Source: Shimia sediminis (GTDB lineage Bacteria; Pseudomonadota; Alphaproteobacteria; Rhodobacterales; Rhodobacteraceae). Taken from it: a stretch of DNA of 64,000 bases. Numbering within the stretch: position 1 is the first letter of the stretch; each line of letters begins with the position of its first letter. Where the stretch lies: assembly GCF_003990645.1 (NCBI RefSeq), contig NZ_RYZK01000003.1, positions 62,001 through 126,000 on the forward strand, in the 5' to 3' direction. The notes below the pieces were generated by a model. The model was not told where the DNA came from and searched no databases. It was given only the letters and a program-made list of their open reading frames with translations. Shown piece by piece: positions 1 through 10,200 of the stretch. The position numbers were made by a program, and so were the translations under genes.

Positions 1-2
1 GG

Positions 3-299
3 TCGCTGAACTGCCATCCATCCTGTGTCCCTCCGAAAGAGGACTTTCTGGAGGGTGAGGCCGAGGAAATGTTGAACAAACTGGCCGCTCAGGGCGCACA
101 GATTGCTCTGGGTCACTATGACTTCGGCTTTGGTGTCAAGGAAAAGGACGTCGCCGAAGCAGCGCGCCTGTCGCCGATGATTGCAGTCGTTATGGCGCCC
201 GGAGGCGTCTTGATCTCTGGTCAGCCTTTGGTCGGGTTTGAACAGGTGCGCGGTCCGGAAACCGTGGCGCCGGATCGCTATTGTTTCTATCGAACCTGA
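3..299 (+). CDS. 3' end of an unidentified protein gene, cut by the window edge
   Basis: The reading frame is open from the first base of the window to a TGA at 297-299, so this is most simply the C-terminal part of a gene that begins upstream. An internal ATG at 69 follows a GAGG-rich stretch and could instead start a 76-residue protein. The visible part holds a stretch reading LSPMIAVVMAPGGVLISGQP, which suggests a small alpha/beta fold. No family was recognised and no function is proposed. It converges on the U32 gene, whose stop codon is immediately adjacent at 300. Confidence 0.5.
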   Translation, partial: SLNCHPSCVPPKEDFLEGEAEEMLNKLAAQGAQIALGHYDFGFGVKEKDVAEAARLSPMIAVVMAPGGVLISGQPLVGFEQVRGPETVAPDRYCFYRT

Positions 300-1955
300 T
301 TACTCGGCGGCGGGCAATTTCAGGTCCGCCGCTTCCGCTTTGGTCAGCATCGCCCCCTGTTTGCGTTGCAACAGGATTTCGCGGGCCTTGGCGTAAATGT
401 CGTCTTGCCAGAAGATCAGGCAACCATTGCAGCCCTTGCCACAACAGCCTTCGGTGCCCTTCCGATTGGTCTTGAAGCGTTTGGTGTTTGCGTCCGCCTC
501 GATGGCATCTACCAGCGCATCGCGACGGCGTTTGTAAGCTGTCTCATTGCTTGAATCCTTCACTTCCATGGCCAGCGCGGTCTTGTCGAGTTGCAGCCGT
601 TTCCACTGCTCTTCGGTCAAGGCGCGTTCCTTGCGCAAAACCGTCATGGGCGGGAAGTTGGTGCGCAGATCGTCAAGGTCTTCATGCTGGAACAGGGCAA
701 AGGGCAGGCGGATCACCGTCTTGGTTGATCCATGGATCACATCCTTTTTCTCGCCGGTTTCCGCCACTTCATACTCATACCCCCGCAACAGGATCGTGTT
801 GCGGGCGACCGGGCTGACAATCTCGATCACATCGCCCGGCTCAAGTTTGTTTTTCACCTCAACAAGGAATGCGTCGTCTGTCACCTCGGTGACGAAACCC
901 GCGTATTCCCACTGGGCAATAGCCTGCGTCTGTTCATACCCATGCGCAAGATTGGTCAGCCGCCCCTTGTGGAACGCCAGCGTGTAGCCGCGGTTGCCGA
1001 CTGTCTCCAGCTCTTCCATGTAGTTTGAAGCATCCCAGGTTTCGGGATCTGAATAATAGTCATCAATTGCCATGCGATAGGCCCGCGCCACGATGGCGGC
1101 ATAGTATTCCGACTTGCCGCGCCCCTCGACCTTGAGACTGTCGACACCAATGCGCAGGTAGTCGTCGAGTTTCGGCATCAGGCAGAGGTCTTTGGAATTC
1201 AGGATGTAACTGCCACGTTCATCTTCCTGTATGGGCAGGAATTCACCAGGGCGCACGCCCTCTTCCAGAAGGAATTCAAACATGTGCAGATTGTCTTCAT
1301 CAACGATCAGTTCCTGCACTGTGCCGTCCTTCAGGCGCATGTGGAACTTGTAGTTCCAGCGGCAGGAATTGGCGCAGTTGCCTTGGTTCGCACCCCGTTC
1401 GGCCATGAAGTTCGACAGCAGGCAGCGGCCTGAGTACGTCATGCACATGGCGCCGTGAACGAAGGCTTCCAATTTGATATCGGGGCACTTTTCGCGAATT
1501 TCTTCCAATTCGGGAAAGGAAACCTCGCGGGCCAGAACAACCAGATCCGCCCCCTGCGCCTGCCAGAACTGTGTTGTCAGCCACGAAGCAATGTTGGCTT
1601 GTGTTGAGACGTGCAGCGGAATCTCAGGGGCGCGCTCGCGGACGTACTGAAACACGCCGGGGTCCGAGATGATCAAGCCATCAGGCCTGACCTTGCGAAC
1701 CGTTTCAAGGTATTCGTCAAGCTTGGGGATGTCTTTGTTGTGGGAAAACAGGTTCAGCGTCAGATAGGCCCGCCGCCCATGGGCATGGCAGAACTTAACG
1801 CCTTCGATCACGTCTTCCAGCGAGAATTCCGACTTGGTCCGCAAGCTCAGGTCAGGCGTCCCAAGATAGACGGCATCGGCCCCATAGAGAACCGCCATCT
1901 TCAGCTTGCGCAGGTTGCCTGCCGGCATCAGCAGCTCTGATCTGTGCTCAGTCAT
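300..1955 (-). CDS. trhP: U32 family protein, probable tRNA 5-hydroxyuridine synthesis protein TrhP
   Basis: This 551-residue protein has the U32 signature: EAFVHGAMCMTYSGRC followed by LLS, near residue 165. It starts with the family's typical LLMPAGNLRKLKMAVLYGADAVY segment (LMPAG then a YGADAVY core). Cysteines at GNCANSCRW and a C-terminal GCCGKGCNGC cluster could hold an iron-sulfur centre, as known for this family. TrhP (YegQ) hydroxylates uridine 34 of some tRNAs using prephenate; the older label 'collagenase-like peptidase' is probably wrong for this clade. It is longer than E. coli YegQ because of the Cys-rich C-terminal part. RlhA, a 23S rRNA hydroxylase, is a related alternative. 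Confidence 0.75.
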   Translation of the reverse strand: MTEHRSELLMPAGNLRKLKMAVLYGADAVYLGTPDLSLRTKSEFSLEDVIEGVKFCHAHGRRAYLTLNLFSHNKDIPKLDEYLETVRKVRPDGLIISDPGVFQYVRERAPEIPLHVSTQANIASWLTTQFWQAQGADLVVLAREVSFPELEEIREKCPDIKLEAFVHGAMCMTYSGRCLLSNFMAERGANQGNCANSCRWNYKFHMRLKDGTVQELIVDEDNLHMFEFLLEEGVRPGEFLPIQEDERGSYILNSKDLCLMPKLDDYLRIGVDSLKVEGRGKSEYYAAIVARAYRMAIDDYYSDPETWDASNYMEELETVGNRGYTLAFHKGRLTNLAHGYEQTQAIAQWEYAGFVTEVTDDAFLVEVKNKLEPGDVIEIVSPVARNTILLRGYEYEVAETGEKKDVIHGSTKTVIRLPFALFQHEDLDDLRTNFPPMTVLRKERALTEEQWKRLQLDKTALAMEVKDSSNETAYKRRRDALVDAIEADANTKRFKTNRKGTEGCCGKGCNGCLIFWQDDIYAKAREILLQRKQGAMLTKAEAADLKLPAAE

Positions 1956-2178
1956 GTTTCACGCTTCCATCCAATTCGCGGCCCTTCCTTACAGCACAAT
2001 GCCGGCATGAGCAAAAGGAGTCGTAGCCTTACGGTCTGCCCAAAGTGTCCTTGGGAATAGCCAGTTTCAAAGCCGCACTCGTTTCAGGTGTGTTTAACCA
2101 ATTGTGAACAAGAAACTGCCCATCTTTTGCCAACGTTTCCGGGCAGTTTGCCAAGGTCCAAAACAGGAGATGGTGAAG

Positions 2179-2463
2179 ATGTTTTTCTTGATCGCCTTCA
2201 CATTTTTTATTCTGTCCGCATGTGGCCTGGCTGTTTCGATGCTCCGATTGAAAGAGGCCGTGCCCGTGGACCTGTCCAACATCAAGTTGGATTCGATCAT
2301 GGATATGCAATTCTCGTTCGATTGGGTTTTGAAACTGCCTCACGATGCTCTGCTGCTTGTCGCGGTGTTCCTGATCGCTTCTGTTTTGTCGCTTGGCGCC
2401 GTTAAACGCACCTCCGGCGCAGCCAGGCCAGCCGGTTTCACGAGATACAGGACAAACCACTAG
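2179..2463 (+). CDS. small membrane protein of unknown function
   Basis: About 94 residues with two predicted membrane segments: an N-terminal one (MFFLIAFTFFILSACGLAV) and a central one (ALLLVAVFLIASVLSL), joined by a polar loop. The ATG at 2179 is preferred because AGGAG at 2165-2169 sits 9 bases before it; upstream in-frame starts lack such a site. The first segment could be an uncleaved signal anchor, or a lipoprotein-type signal because it contains SACG. No family was recognised. The gene stands alone between the U32 gene and tRNA-Leu. Confidence 0.5.
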   Translation: MFFLIAFTFFILSACGLAVSMLRLKEAVPVDLSNIKLDSIMDMQFSFDWVLKLPHDALLLVAVFLIASVLSLGAVKRTSGAARPAGFTRYRTNH

Positions 2464-2521
2464 ACGCATTTTGCCTATGGCAATTCTCGTCGCGGTCGTG
2501 CTGATAGTGTCGGGGTTTTTT

Positions 2522-2608
2522 TGGTGCCCAGAAGAGGACTCGAACCTCCACGTCCATACGGACACTAGCACCTGAAGCTAGCGCGTCTACCAATTCCGCC
2601 ATCTGGGC
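2522..2608 (-). tRNA. tRNA-Leu (anticodon CAG)
   Basis: On the minus strand the 87-base sequence begins GCCCAGA and ends TCTGGGC plus A and an encoded CCA, so the seven-base acceptor stem pairs fully. The anticodon arm is CTAGC/GCTAG around the loop TTCAGGT, giving anticodon CAG. The T arm contains GGTTCGAGTCC, and the long variable arm (GTCCGTATGGAC) is the class II form expected of leucine tRNA. The D arm has GGCGGAATTGGTAGACGC. It reads CUG codons, the main leucine codon in GC-rich genomes. Confidence 0.97.
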
Positions 2609-2834
2609 ACGGGTTGGTGAGGCAGGCGTTTAGACCCGTCACAGGGTGGTGTCAACGGCGATTCTGAAGATTCTCGGAAATTTCCAACCGGCACGGATTT
2701 TCGGATCAAAACGCGGGTCTCGGCGAATTCAGCAGGATTCGGGTGTATTCTTGTCGCGGGGTGGTCTTTGCACCTTGTTCCCTTAGCGTGTGGAGAGTAT
2801 TCCAGATCAAGGAATTCAGTTAGCGGAGGATCCC

Positions 2835-3815
2835 ATGCCGAAACTTGTGACGATCTATGGTGGCTCGGGATTTGTGGGGCGGTACATTGCCCGTCGTATG
2901 GCGAAAGAAGGCTGGCGCGTGCGCGTGGCTGTGCGTCGGCCGAACGAGGCGCTGTTTGTCAAACCCTATGGCACCGTCGGCCAGGTCGAACCTTTCCCCT
3001 GTAACGTCCGCGATGACGTCTCGGTTGCGGCGGCAATGCAGGGTGCGGATGCGGTTGTGAACTGTGTAGGCATTCTGGGAGAGCATCGCAGAAACACCTT
3101 TGATGCGGTTCAGGCCGAAGGTGCTGGGCGCATTGCGCGACTGGCCGCCGAGAATGGCGTTGCGACCATGGTCCACGTTTCGGCCATCGGGGCCGACGCC
3201 AACTCTGAGAGTGAATACGCACAGTCCAAGGCAGCCGGTGAAGCTGCCGTTCTGGAGCATATGCCAAACGCAATGATCCTGCGTCCGTCGGTGATCTTTG
3301 GCCAGGATGACGGGTTCTTCAACCGTTTCGCGTCGATGGCCCGGTTTGGCCCGATCCTGCCACTGGTTGGCGCGGACACACGCTTTCAGCCGGTCTTTGT
3401 GGACGATGTGGCCGCAGCTGCGGTCAAGGGCGTCACGGGACAAGCCTCTGGCATATATGAGTTGGGTGGCCCCGACACGGGAACACTGCGCGAGTTTATC
3501 GACGAGATGTTGGCCGTGATCTACCGCAAGCGGATTGTCGTGAACCTGCCGTTTTGGGTTGCCCGCCTCATGGCGTTTGGCTTCGACCTGACGCAAAAGG
3601 TTCTTATGGGCCTGATCGAGAACAAGGTTCTGACCCGTGATCAGGTCAAGCTTTTGCGGGAAGACAACGTTGTGGCTGATGACGCACGTACGTTGTCGGA
3701 TCTTGGGATCAAAGCGACCAACACTGCGTCGATCCTGCCCAGTTACTTGTGGCGATATCGCCCGACGGGTCAGTTCGACGCCATCAAGGATTCGGCAAAG
3801 AATCTCAAAATCTGA
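2835..3815 (+). CDS. NAD(P)-binding protein, complex I NDUFA9 subunit family
   Basis: A 326-residue atypical short-chain dehydrogenase. The N-terminus [18 protein letters not shown] is a Rossmann nucleotide-binding motif, and later segments ([38 protein letters not shown]) match the NDUFA9-like subfamily. These proteins act as accessory or assembly factors of NADH:ubiquinone oxidoreductase or as quinone-related reductases. The ATG at 2835 follows GGAGG at 2826-2830. The gene is monocistronic here, facing uppP, and the roughly 225 bases upstream hold only the end of the tRNA region. No nuo genes are present, so the link to complex I is by family only. Confidence 0.8.
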   Translation: MPKLVTIYGGSGFVGRYIARRMAKEGWRVRVAVRRPNEALFVKPYGTVGQVEPFPCNVRDDVSVAAAMQGADAVVNCVGILGEHRRNTFDAVQAEGAGRIARLAAENGVATMVHVSAIGADANSESEYAQSKAAGEAAVLEHMPNAMILRPSVIFGQDDGFFNRFASMARFGPILPLVGADTRFQPVFVDDVAAAAVKGVTGQASGIYELGGPDTGTLREFIDEMLAVIYRKRIVVNLPFWVARLMAFGFDLTQKVLMGLIENKVLTRDQVKLLREDNVVADDARTLSDLGIKATNTASILPSYLWRYRPTGQFDAIKDSAKNLKI

Positions 3816-3864
3816 AGCTGACGAAATTGTCGTGTTATCTGGGGCGAGCTCGAAAGGGTTCGCC

Positions 3865-4668
3865 CTAACTGTAGGCGATGGTCAAAAGAGTCATCCCCAA
3901 CAAGATACGGTATAGCACGTAAGGGGCAAAGCTGACCGACTTGAGCAGGCGCATCATCAGCACCAGGGCGAGCAGGGCTGCAAAGAACGAGATTACTGCG
4001 GCGATCGCGCCGTCGCGGGCGATCTGCATGTCGGCCTCGCCAGCCACTTCGATGCCCAGCAAGACACCACTGGCAATGATCGTCGGGATAGACATCAACA
4101 TGGCCAGCCGCGCCGCGTCCGACCGTTCGTAGCCCAGGGCGCGCGCGGCGGTGATGGTGATGCCGGACCGCGAGGTGCCGGGCACAAGCGCAATTGCCTG
4201 AGCGATGCCCATCACGACGGCATCACGCAAGCTCCAGTCCGAGGCTTCTTTTTCCACATGGCCTAGCTTGTCCGCAACCCAGAGAACGAGGCCAAATCCA
4301 AGCATTGTCCAGCCAATCACCTTGATGGATCGCATCGCATCACTCAGGCCGGTTATGCTCAGGACGAATCCGAGTACGATCACGGGAATCGTCGCAATCA
4401 AGAGCAGAAAGGCAAGCTTGGTGGCGGGGGTGTCTCGGTGCCCCAGCAGGGCGCGGGGCAATCCGGTGACGGCGAGTCGAACATCCTGCCAGAAAAACAG
4501 AACCACGGCGCCGAGCGTGCCGACGTGCACGGCAACATCCACGGCCTGACCTTGGTCCTGCAGTCCGGTGAGATTCGGCAAGAGAATCAGGTGTCCCGAG
4601 GAACTGACGGGCAGAAATTCCGTAATACCCTGAATAATCGCGACTAATAAAATGTGGAGAAAGCTCAT
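3865..4668 (-). CDS. uppP: undecaprenyl-diphosphatase UppP (BacA)
   Basis: A 267-residue multi-pass inner-membrane phosphatase that converts undecaprenyl diphosphate to the monophosphate, recycling the lipid carrier for peptidoglycan. Both family motifs are present: GITEFLPVSSSGHLIL near residue 15 and PGTSRSGITITAA near residue 160, containing the expected Glu, Ser, His and Arg active-site residues. Length matches the family. Loss of such genes raises bacitracin sensitivity in other bacteria. It is oriented toward the NDUFA9-like gene and divergent from gltD. Confidence 0.95.
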   Translation of the reverse strand: MSFLHILLVAIIQGITEFLPVSSSGHLILLPNLTGLQDQGQAVDVAVHVGTLGAVVLFFWQDVRLAVTGLPRALLGHRDTPATKLAFLLLIATIPVIVLGFVLSITGLSDAMRSIKVIGWTMLGFGLVLWVADKLGHVEKEASDWSLRDAVVMGIAQAIALVPGTSRSGITITAARALGYERSDAARLAMLMSIPTIIASGVLLGIEVAGEADMQIARDGAIAAVISFFAALLALVLMMRLLKSVSFAPYVLYRILLGMTLLTIAYS

Positions 4669-4889
4669 ATGCTTCAGCCTGCGTTCTAAATTGCGTACAG
4701 CTATAAGGCTTTGGAAATATAAAGAAAGAGCGCATTTAGGTCCGGATCGGAATTAATTTTAGGGTAACCCATCAAATTTTTTCCGCTGGGGGCGTCATTT
4801 TTTGATATTTAGGTCAGTATAATTGACTTTTATCTCCTTTCAACTTTGCTTAAACACTGCGCAGCAGAGTAATTCAGGAGGCAGCTGCC

Positions 4890-6323
4890 GTGGCTAAGCA
4901 ACCGATGCTGAAATTCGTAACCGTTGATCGTGACATGCCCGCAAAGCGTGATGCGACAGTACGGAAAGAGGATTTCAATGAAATCTATGCAGAGTACGCC
5001 AAGGCCAAGGCCGAAGAGCAGGCGAGCCGCTGCTCGCAGTGCGGTGTGCCCTATTGCCAGTCGCATTGCCCATTGCACAACAATATCCCCGACTGGTTGC
5101 ATATGACCGCGACCGGGCGTCTGGAAGAGGCTTATGCTATCAGCCAGGCCACCAACACCTTCCCTGAAATCTGTGGCCGCATCTGCCCGCAAGATCGTCT
5201 GTGCGAAGGCAACTGCGTGATTGAACAGTCAGGACATGGCACTGTCACCATTGGGTCTGTCGAGAAATACATCACCGATACCGCTTGGGAAAAAGGCTGG
5301 GTCAAGCCAATCGTTCCCGCACAAGAACGTGCCGAGAGCGTCGGGATCATCGGCGCGGGCCCCGGTGGACTGGCTGCGGCCGATCGCCTTCGTCGTGCAG
5401 GTGTGCAGGTTACCGTCTATGACGCCCATGACCGTGCGGGCGGCTTGATGACCTATGGCATCCCCGGTTTCAAGCTGGAGAAAGACATTGTGATGCGCCG
5501 CAATGATCAGCTGGAACAGGGCGGTGTGACTTTCAAGATGAACTGCCGGGTGGGCGAGGACATTTCCTTTGCAGACCTCCGCGCAGCCCATGATGCTGTG
5601 ATTATTGCAACCGGCGTCTACAAGTCGCGCGATCTGGGTGGCCCCGGTGCAGGCGCTGCGGGGATCGTCAAAGCGATTGATTACCTGACATGCTCGAACC
5701 GTCTGAGCTTTGGTGACAGCGTTGCCGAATTTGACAGTGGCGAGCTGAACGCCGAGGGCAAAAAGGTTGTCGTGATCGGTGGCGGTGACACCGCGATGGA
5801 CTGTGTGCGCACGGCGATCCGTCAGGGCGCGACAAGCGTCAAATGCCTGTATCGTCGCGACCGCGCCAACATGCCGGGCTCGCAGCGTGAAACAGCCAAT
5901 GCTGAAGAAGAAGGCGTTATTTTCGAATGGCTGGCCGCACCCAAGGGCTTTGCGGGTGACCCCGTCACTGGCGTGATGGTGCAGCGGATGCGCCTGGGAC
6001 AGCCCGACGCCTCGGGCCGCCAGTCGCCCGAAGTGATTGAAGGTGCCGACTATGTGGAAGAGGCCGATCTGGTCATCAAGGCGCTGGGCTTTGAACCGGA
6101 AGACCTGCCAACATTGTGGGAACAGCCCGAGTTGGAAGTGACCCGTTGGGGCACCGTCAAGGCGCAGTTCACCACAGGAGCCACCGAGATGGATGGCGTC
6201 TATGCCGTCGGCGATATCGTCCGCGGGGCATCGTTGGTTGTTTGGGCGATCAAGGATGGCCGAGACTGCGCAGATGCCATCATTGAGCGCCTTAACACGT
6301 CAGCTTCGGTGGCCGCGGAATAG
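4890..6323 (+). CDS. gltD: glutamate synthase (NADPH) small subunit
   Basis: A 477-residue beta subunit of glutamate synthase. It takes electrons from NADPH and passes them through FAD and iron-sulfur clusters to GltB. The N-terminal cluster-binding cysteines are C48, C51, C56 and C60, with a second set in CGRICPQDRLCEGNC. FAD binding is shown by GAGPGGLAAADRL near residue 155 and NADPH binding by VIGGGDTAMDC near 295. The start is a GTG at 4890 after AGGAGG. The AT-rich region upstream contains a TATAAT at 4818-4823 that could be a -10 element. gltD precedes gltB here, with a periplasmic protein gene and a repeat element between them. Confidence 0.95.
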   Translation: MAKQPMLKFVTVDRDMPAKRDATVRKEDFNEIYAEYAKAKAEEQASRCSQCGVPYCQSHCPLHNNIPDWLHMTATGRLEEAYAISQATNTFPEICGRICPQDRLCEGNCVIEQSGHGTVTIGSVEKYITDTAWEKGWVKPIVPAQERAESVGIIGAGPGGLAAADRLRRAGVQVTVYDAHDRAGGLMTYGIPGFKLEKDIVMRRNDQLEQGGVTFKMNCRVGEDISFADLRAAHDAVIIATGVYKSRDLGGPGAGAAGIVKAIDYLTCSNRLSFGDSVAEFDSGELNAEGKKVVVIGGGDTAMDCVRTAIRQGATSVKCLYRRDRANMPGSQRETANAEEEGVIFEWLAAPKGFAGDPVTGVMVQRMRLGQPDASGRQSPEVIEGADYVEEADLVIKALGFEPEDLPTLWEQPELEVTRWGTVKAQFTTGATEMDGVYAVGDIVRGASLVVWAIKDGRDCADAIIERLNTSASVAAE

Positions 6324-6324
6324 G

Positions 6325-6376
6325 GTCTGCATCGCGTCGGTTTAACGTCGGTATAACGTCGGTGCGACCGTACGGT
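6325..6376. repeat. 52-bp element with three CGTCGGT repeats at 11-bp period (copy 1)
   Basis: CGTCGGT occurs at 6335-6341, 6346-6352 and 6357-6363, followed directly by GCGACCG at 6364-6370. It begins just past the gltD stop and ends 58 bases before the next gene. A second copy at 48134-48185 matches at 46 of 52 positions, and similarity stops at both ends. One helical-turn spacing places the three repeats on the same face of the DNA, which suggests a protein-binding array or promoter module. Function is not known to me. Confidence 0.75.
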
Positions 6377-6434
6377 GATAAAGGTTAACAGGGCAGGGTC
6401 ACTGACCTAGCCGCAGCAAAAGGAAACTTGGGAG

Positions 6435-7097
6435 ATGAAGAAGACCTTAATGGGTATCGTTCTCGCGACTTGTTTCGGGACTTTGGGCAATGCCGCGGTT
6501 CAGGAAGTTCCCGAGAGCTGCGAGGCGATGGTCACGATCCATCGCGAAAGCTGCATGGTGTCGAACTACCTGCGGTGTGGCTCGACCATCGAAGTGCACA
6601 GCTATGAGAACGGCACGCTGTCGGACAGCCACTATTTTGGCGCTGATTGGGACCTGTTGCGCTATCAGGCCGAGGGTGGGCGCACCGATGCAGCCGCGGT
6701 CAAAGGCAGCGCGCCCGAGGCATCACTTACCCGCGCTCTGGAGACAGGCGAGAGCCTGGGCACCCGCGCGCTGGAGTTCTCAACTGGTGTACTCAAAGGC
6801 AACATGGTTGACCTCGTGTCCGAGCTGCGGATGAGCGACGAGGAAGTTCAGATCAGCGGCGAGACTTTTCGCGTCGGCACTCTGGTGCGAGATATGACAG
6901 TGCGCAAGAACGGCGTGACCTCGAAGTGGGCGTTTCAGGTGTTTGCAGCACCGGACGCATCGCTGTTCATCGAAGGCCAGGTAGATGTGGAGCAATTCGG
7001 CAAGGTGAATACGCTGGCTTGGACACCGACGCGGATCGTACGACCGGGTGAAGATGGGTTCATGACAACCGCGGCCCACGCGGGCTGTGAGCGCTGA
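6435..7097 (+). CDS. secreted protein of unknown function inside the glt locus
   Basis: A 220-residue protein with a signal peptide (MKKTLMGIVLATCFGTLGNAA) and probable cleavage after NAA. The mature part has several cysteines (SCEAMV, ESCMVS, LRCGS, AGCER) that could form disulfides, so a periplasmic location is likely. GGGAG lies just upstream of the ATG. No domain was recognised. It lies between gltD and gltB, in the same direction, and is preceded by the 52-bp triple-repeat element, so it may have its own promoter. Any role in nitrogen assimilation is only suggested by position. Confidence 0.75.
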   Translation: MKKTLMGIVLATCFGTLGNAAVQEVPESCEAMVTIHRESCMVSNYLRCGSTIEVHSYENGTLSDSHYFGADWDLLRYQAEGGRTDAAAVKGSAPEASLTRALETGESLGTRALEFSTGVLKGNMVDLVSELRMSDEEVQISGETFRVGTLVRDMTVRKNGVTSKWAFQVFAAPDASLFIEGQVDVEQFGKVNTLAWTPTRIVRPGEDGFMTTAAHAGCER

Positions 7098-7207
7098 GGC
7101 CAGCGGTCGAAGCAAGACAAAGAATAGACGATTTTGCGCGCCTTAAGATCTGAAAAGACAGGGTCGCGACACGGAATACCCCAAGAGACTGGGACAGGAG
7201 ATCACCA

Positions 7208-10200
7208 ATGACCAAGTACGACGAAAACTGGGTTCGGGAAGAACAGGCAAAACGCGAATGGATGGCCGAAAATGGCCTCTATCGCGAAGATGAAGAGCAT
7301 TCGTCCTGTGGCGTGGGCCTTGTTGTGTCACTGGATGGCAAACCCAGCCGCAAGGTGGTCGAGGCGGGCATCACCGCGTTGAAAGCGATCTGGCACCGCG
7401 GTGCCGTGGACGCGGACGGCAAGACCGGCGACGGCGCGGGCATTCACGTGCAGATCCCGGTTCAGTTCTTTTACGACCAGATCCGTCGCACTGGTCACGA
7501 ACCGCGTCTGGACGAGTTGATGGCCGTTGGTCAGGTGTTCCTGCCGCGCACGGATCACGGCGCACAAGAAGCCTGCCGGACCATTGTCGAGACCGAAGTG
7601 CTGCGCATGGGATACAGCATCTACGGCTGGCGCCATGTGCCGGTGGATGTGACCTGTCTGGGCGAAAAGGCCAATGCAACCCGTCCTGAGATCGAGCAGA
7701 TCCTGATTTCGAACGCCAAAGGTGTCGACGAAGAAACCTTTGAGCGCGAACTCTATGTGATCCGTCGCCGGATCGAGAAAGCCGCGGTGGCGTCCAATAT
7801 TCGCGACCTCTACATCGCGTCGTTCAGCTGCCGGTCGATCATCTACAAAGGCATGATGCTGGCCGAGCAGGTCGCCGTGTTCTACCCCGACCTGCAGGAC
7901 GAACGTTTTGAGAGCGCCTTTGCGCTGTATCACCAGCGGTATTCGACCAACACTTTCCCGCAGTGGTGGCTGGCACAGCCGTTCCGCATGCTGGCGCACA
8001 ACGGCGAGATCAACACGCTCAAGGGCAACCTGAACTGGATGAAGAGCCACGAGATCCGTATGGCAAGCGCCTTCTTCGGAGAACTGGCGGAAGACATCAA
8101 ACCCATCGTGCAGGGCGGGTCGTCGGATTCGGCTGCATTGGATTCGGTGTTCGAGGTGATGGTCCGCGCGGGGCGCTCGGCGCCGATGGCAAAAACCATG
8201 CTGGTCCCGGAAAGCTGGTCCAAGCAGGCGGTTGAGCTGCCGCAAAGCTGGCGTGACATGTATTCTTACTGCAACTCGGTCATGGAGCCGTGGGACGGCC
8301 CCGCCGCATTGGCGATGACCGATGGCCGTTGGGTTTGTGCCGGTCTGGACCGGAACGGGTTGCGTCCGATGCGCTATGTTGTGACCGGTGACGGTCTGCT
8401 GATCTCGGGGTCCGAGGCCGGCATGGTGCCGACGGACGAAGCAAGTGTTGTCGAAAAGGGCGCTCTGGGGCCGGGGCAGATGATTGCCGTCGATATGGCC
8501 GAGGGCAAGCTGTACCACGATACCGAAATCAAGGACAAACTGGCCAATGCACGGCCCTATGGTGAGTGGGTTGGCAAGATCCGCGATCTGGCAGAGACCC
8601 TGGGCAGCGTTTCGGAAAAGGCACTGTTCAGCGGCGAAGCACTGCGCAAGCGTCAGATTGCGGCCGGATTTACCATGGAAGAGCTGGAACAGATTCTTGC
8701 GCCCATGGCCGAGGACGGCAAAGAGGCGATTGCCTCGATGGGGGATGACACCCCGTCGGCGGTTTTGTCTAAAAAGTATCGCCCGCTCAGCCATTTCTTC
8801 CGCCAGAACTTTAGCCAGGTGACCAACCCTCCGATCGACTCGTTGCGCGAATACCGCGTGATGAGCCTCAAGACCCGGTTCGGCAACCTCAAGAACGTGC
8901 TGGACGAAGATGGTAGCCAAACCGAGATCGTGATGCTGGAAAGCCCGTTTGTGGGCAATGCGCAGTTCGAAAAGCTGCTTGAGACGTTTGACGACTCGGT
9001 GGCGCGCATCGACTGTAGCTTTGGTGCCGACGAGGGTGCAGGTGCGTTGCAGGCCGGTCTGACCCGTATTCGTGCCGAGGCCGAAGATGCGGTGCGTTCC
9101 GGCGCGGGCCACATCATCCTGAGCGATGAGGGCCAGAGCGAGACCCGCGTGGGTATGCCGATGATCCTGGCAACCAGCGCCGTGCACAGCCATCTGGTGC
9201 GCAAGGGCCTGAGAACCTTCTGTTCGCTGAGTGTGCGTGCTGCCGAGTGTATTGATCCACACTATTTTGCCGTGCTGATCGGAGCCGGTGCGACCGTGGT
9301 CAATGCCTACCTGGCCGAGGATTCGCTGGCGGATCGCATCGAACGCGGACTGTTGGACACCGACTTGACCACCGCGATTGCGCGCTACCGCGAAGCCATC
9401 GACCAGGGTCTGTTGAAGATCATGGCCAAGATGGGCATTTCGGTGATTTCGTCTTATCGCGGCGGTCTGAACTTTGAGGCCGTGGGCCTGAGCCGCGCCA
9501 TGTGCGCCGAGTATTTCCCCGGCATGACCAGCCGGATTTCGGGCATCGGTGTCAGTGGTATCCAGACCAAGGCTGTCGAGGTTCACGCCAAGGGCTGGCT
9601 GAGTGGGCAGGATGTTCTGCCAATCGGTGGTTTCTACAAGGCGCGAAAATCGGGCGAGACCCATGCCTGGGGCGCTCAGACCATGCACATGATGCAGGCG
9701 GCCTGTGATCGGGCGAGCTATGAGCTGTGGAAGCAGTATTCGGCCAAGATGCGGTCAAACCCGCCGATCCATTTGCGGGACCTGTTGGACATCAAACCCA
9801 TGGGCAAGGCGATCCCGATTGAAGAGGTCGAGTCGATCACCGCGATCCGCAAACGCTTTGTCACGCCGGGCATGTCGCTGGGTGCCTTGTCACCGGAAGC
9901 GCACAAGACGCTGAACGTGGCGATGAACCGGATTGGTGCCAAGTCCGACTCGGGCGAGGGCGGCGAAGATCCGGCGCATTTTGTGCCGGAGCCAAATGGC
10001 GATAATCCCTCGGCCAAGATCAAACAGGTGGCCTCTGGGCGCTTTGGTGTGACCGCCGAATACCTGAACCAATGCGAAGAGCTGGAAATCAAGGTCGCAC
10101 AGGGTGCGAAACCGGGTGAAGGTGGTCAGCTGCCGGGCATGAAGGTTACCGACCTGATTGCGCGCCTGCGTCACTCGACCAAGGGTGTGACGTTGATCTC

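Noticed and set aside
3842-3865. GGGCGA...TCGCCC hairpin between the NDUFA9-like gene and uppP
   Set aside because: The stem is only 6 bp with a 12-base loop and no T-run, and it touches the uppP stop; too weak to call a terminator.
6335-6370. Short direct repeats as a CRISPR or minisatellite
   Set aside because: The repeat units are 7 bases with 4-base gaps and number only three; there are no spacers of CRISPR size and no cas genes.
7328-9688. Long open frame on the minus strand opposite gltB
   Set aside because: It lies wholly inside gltB, has no family similarity or ribosome site, and arises from the codon bias of a GC-rich gene on the other strand. The same applies to plus-strand frames opposite gyrB (32825-34867) and opposite dxs/ispA (18241-19923).
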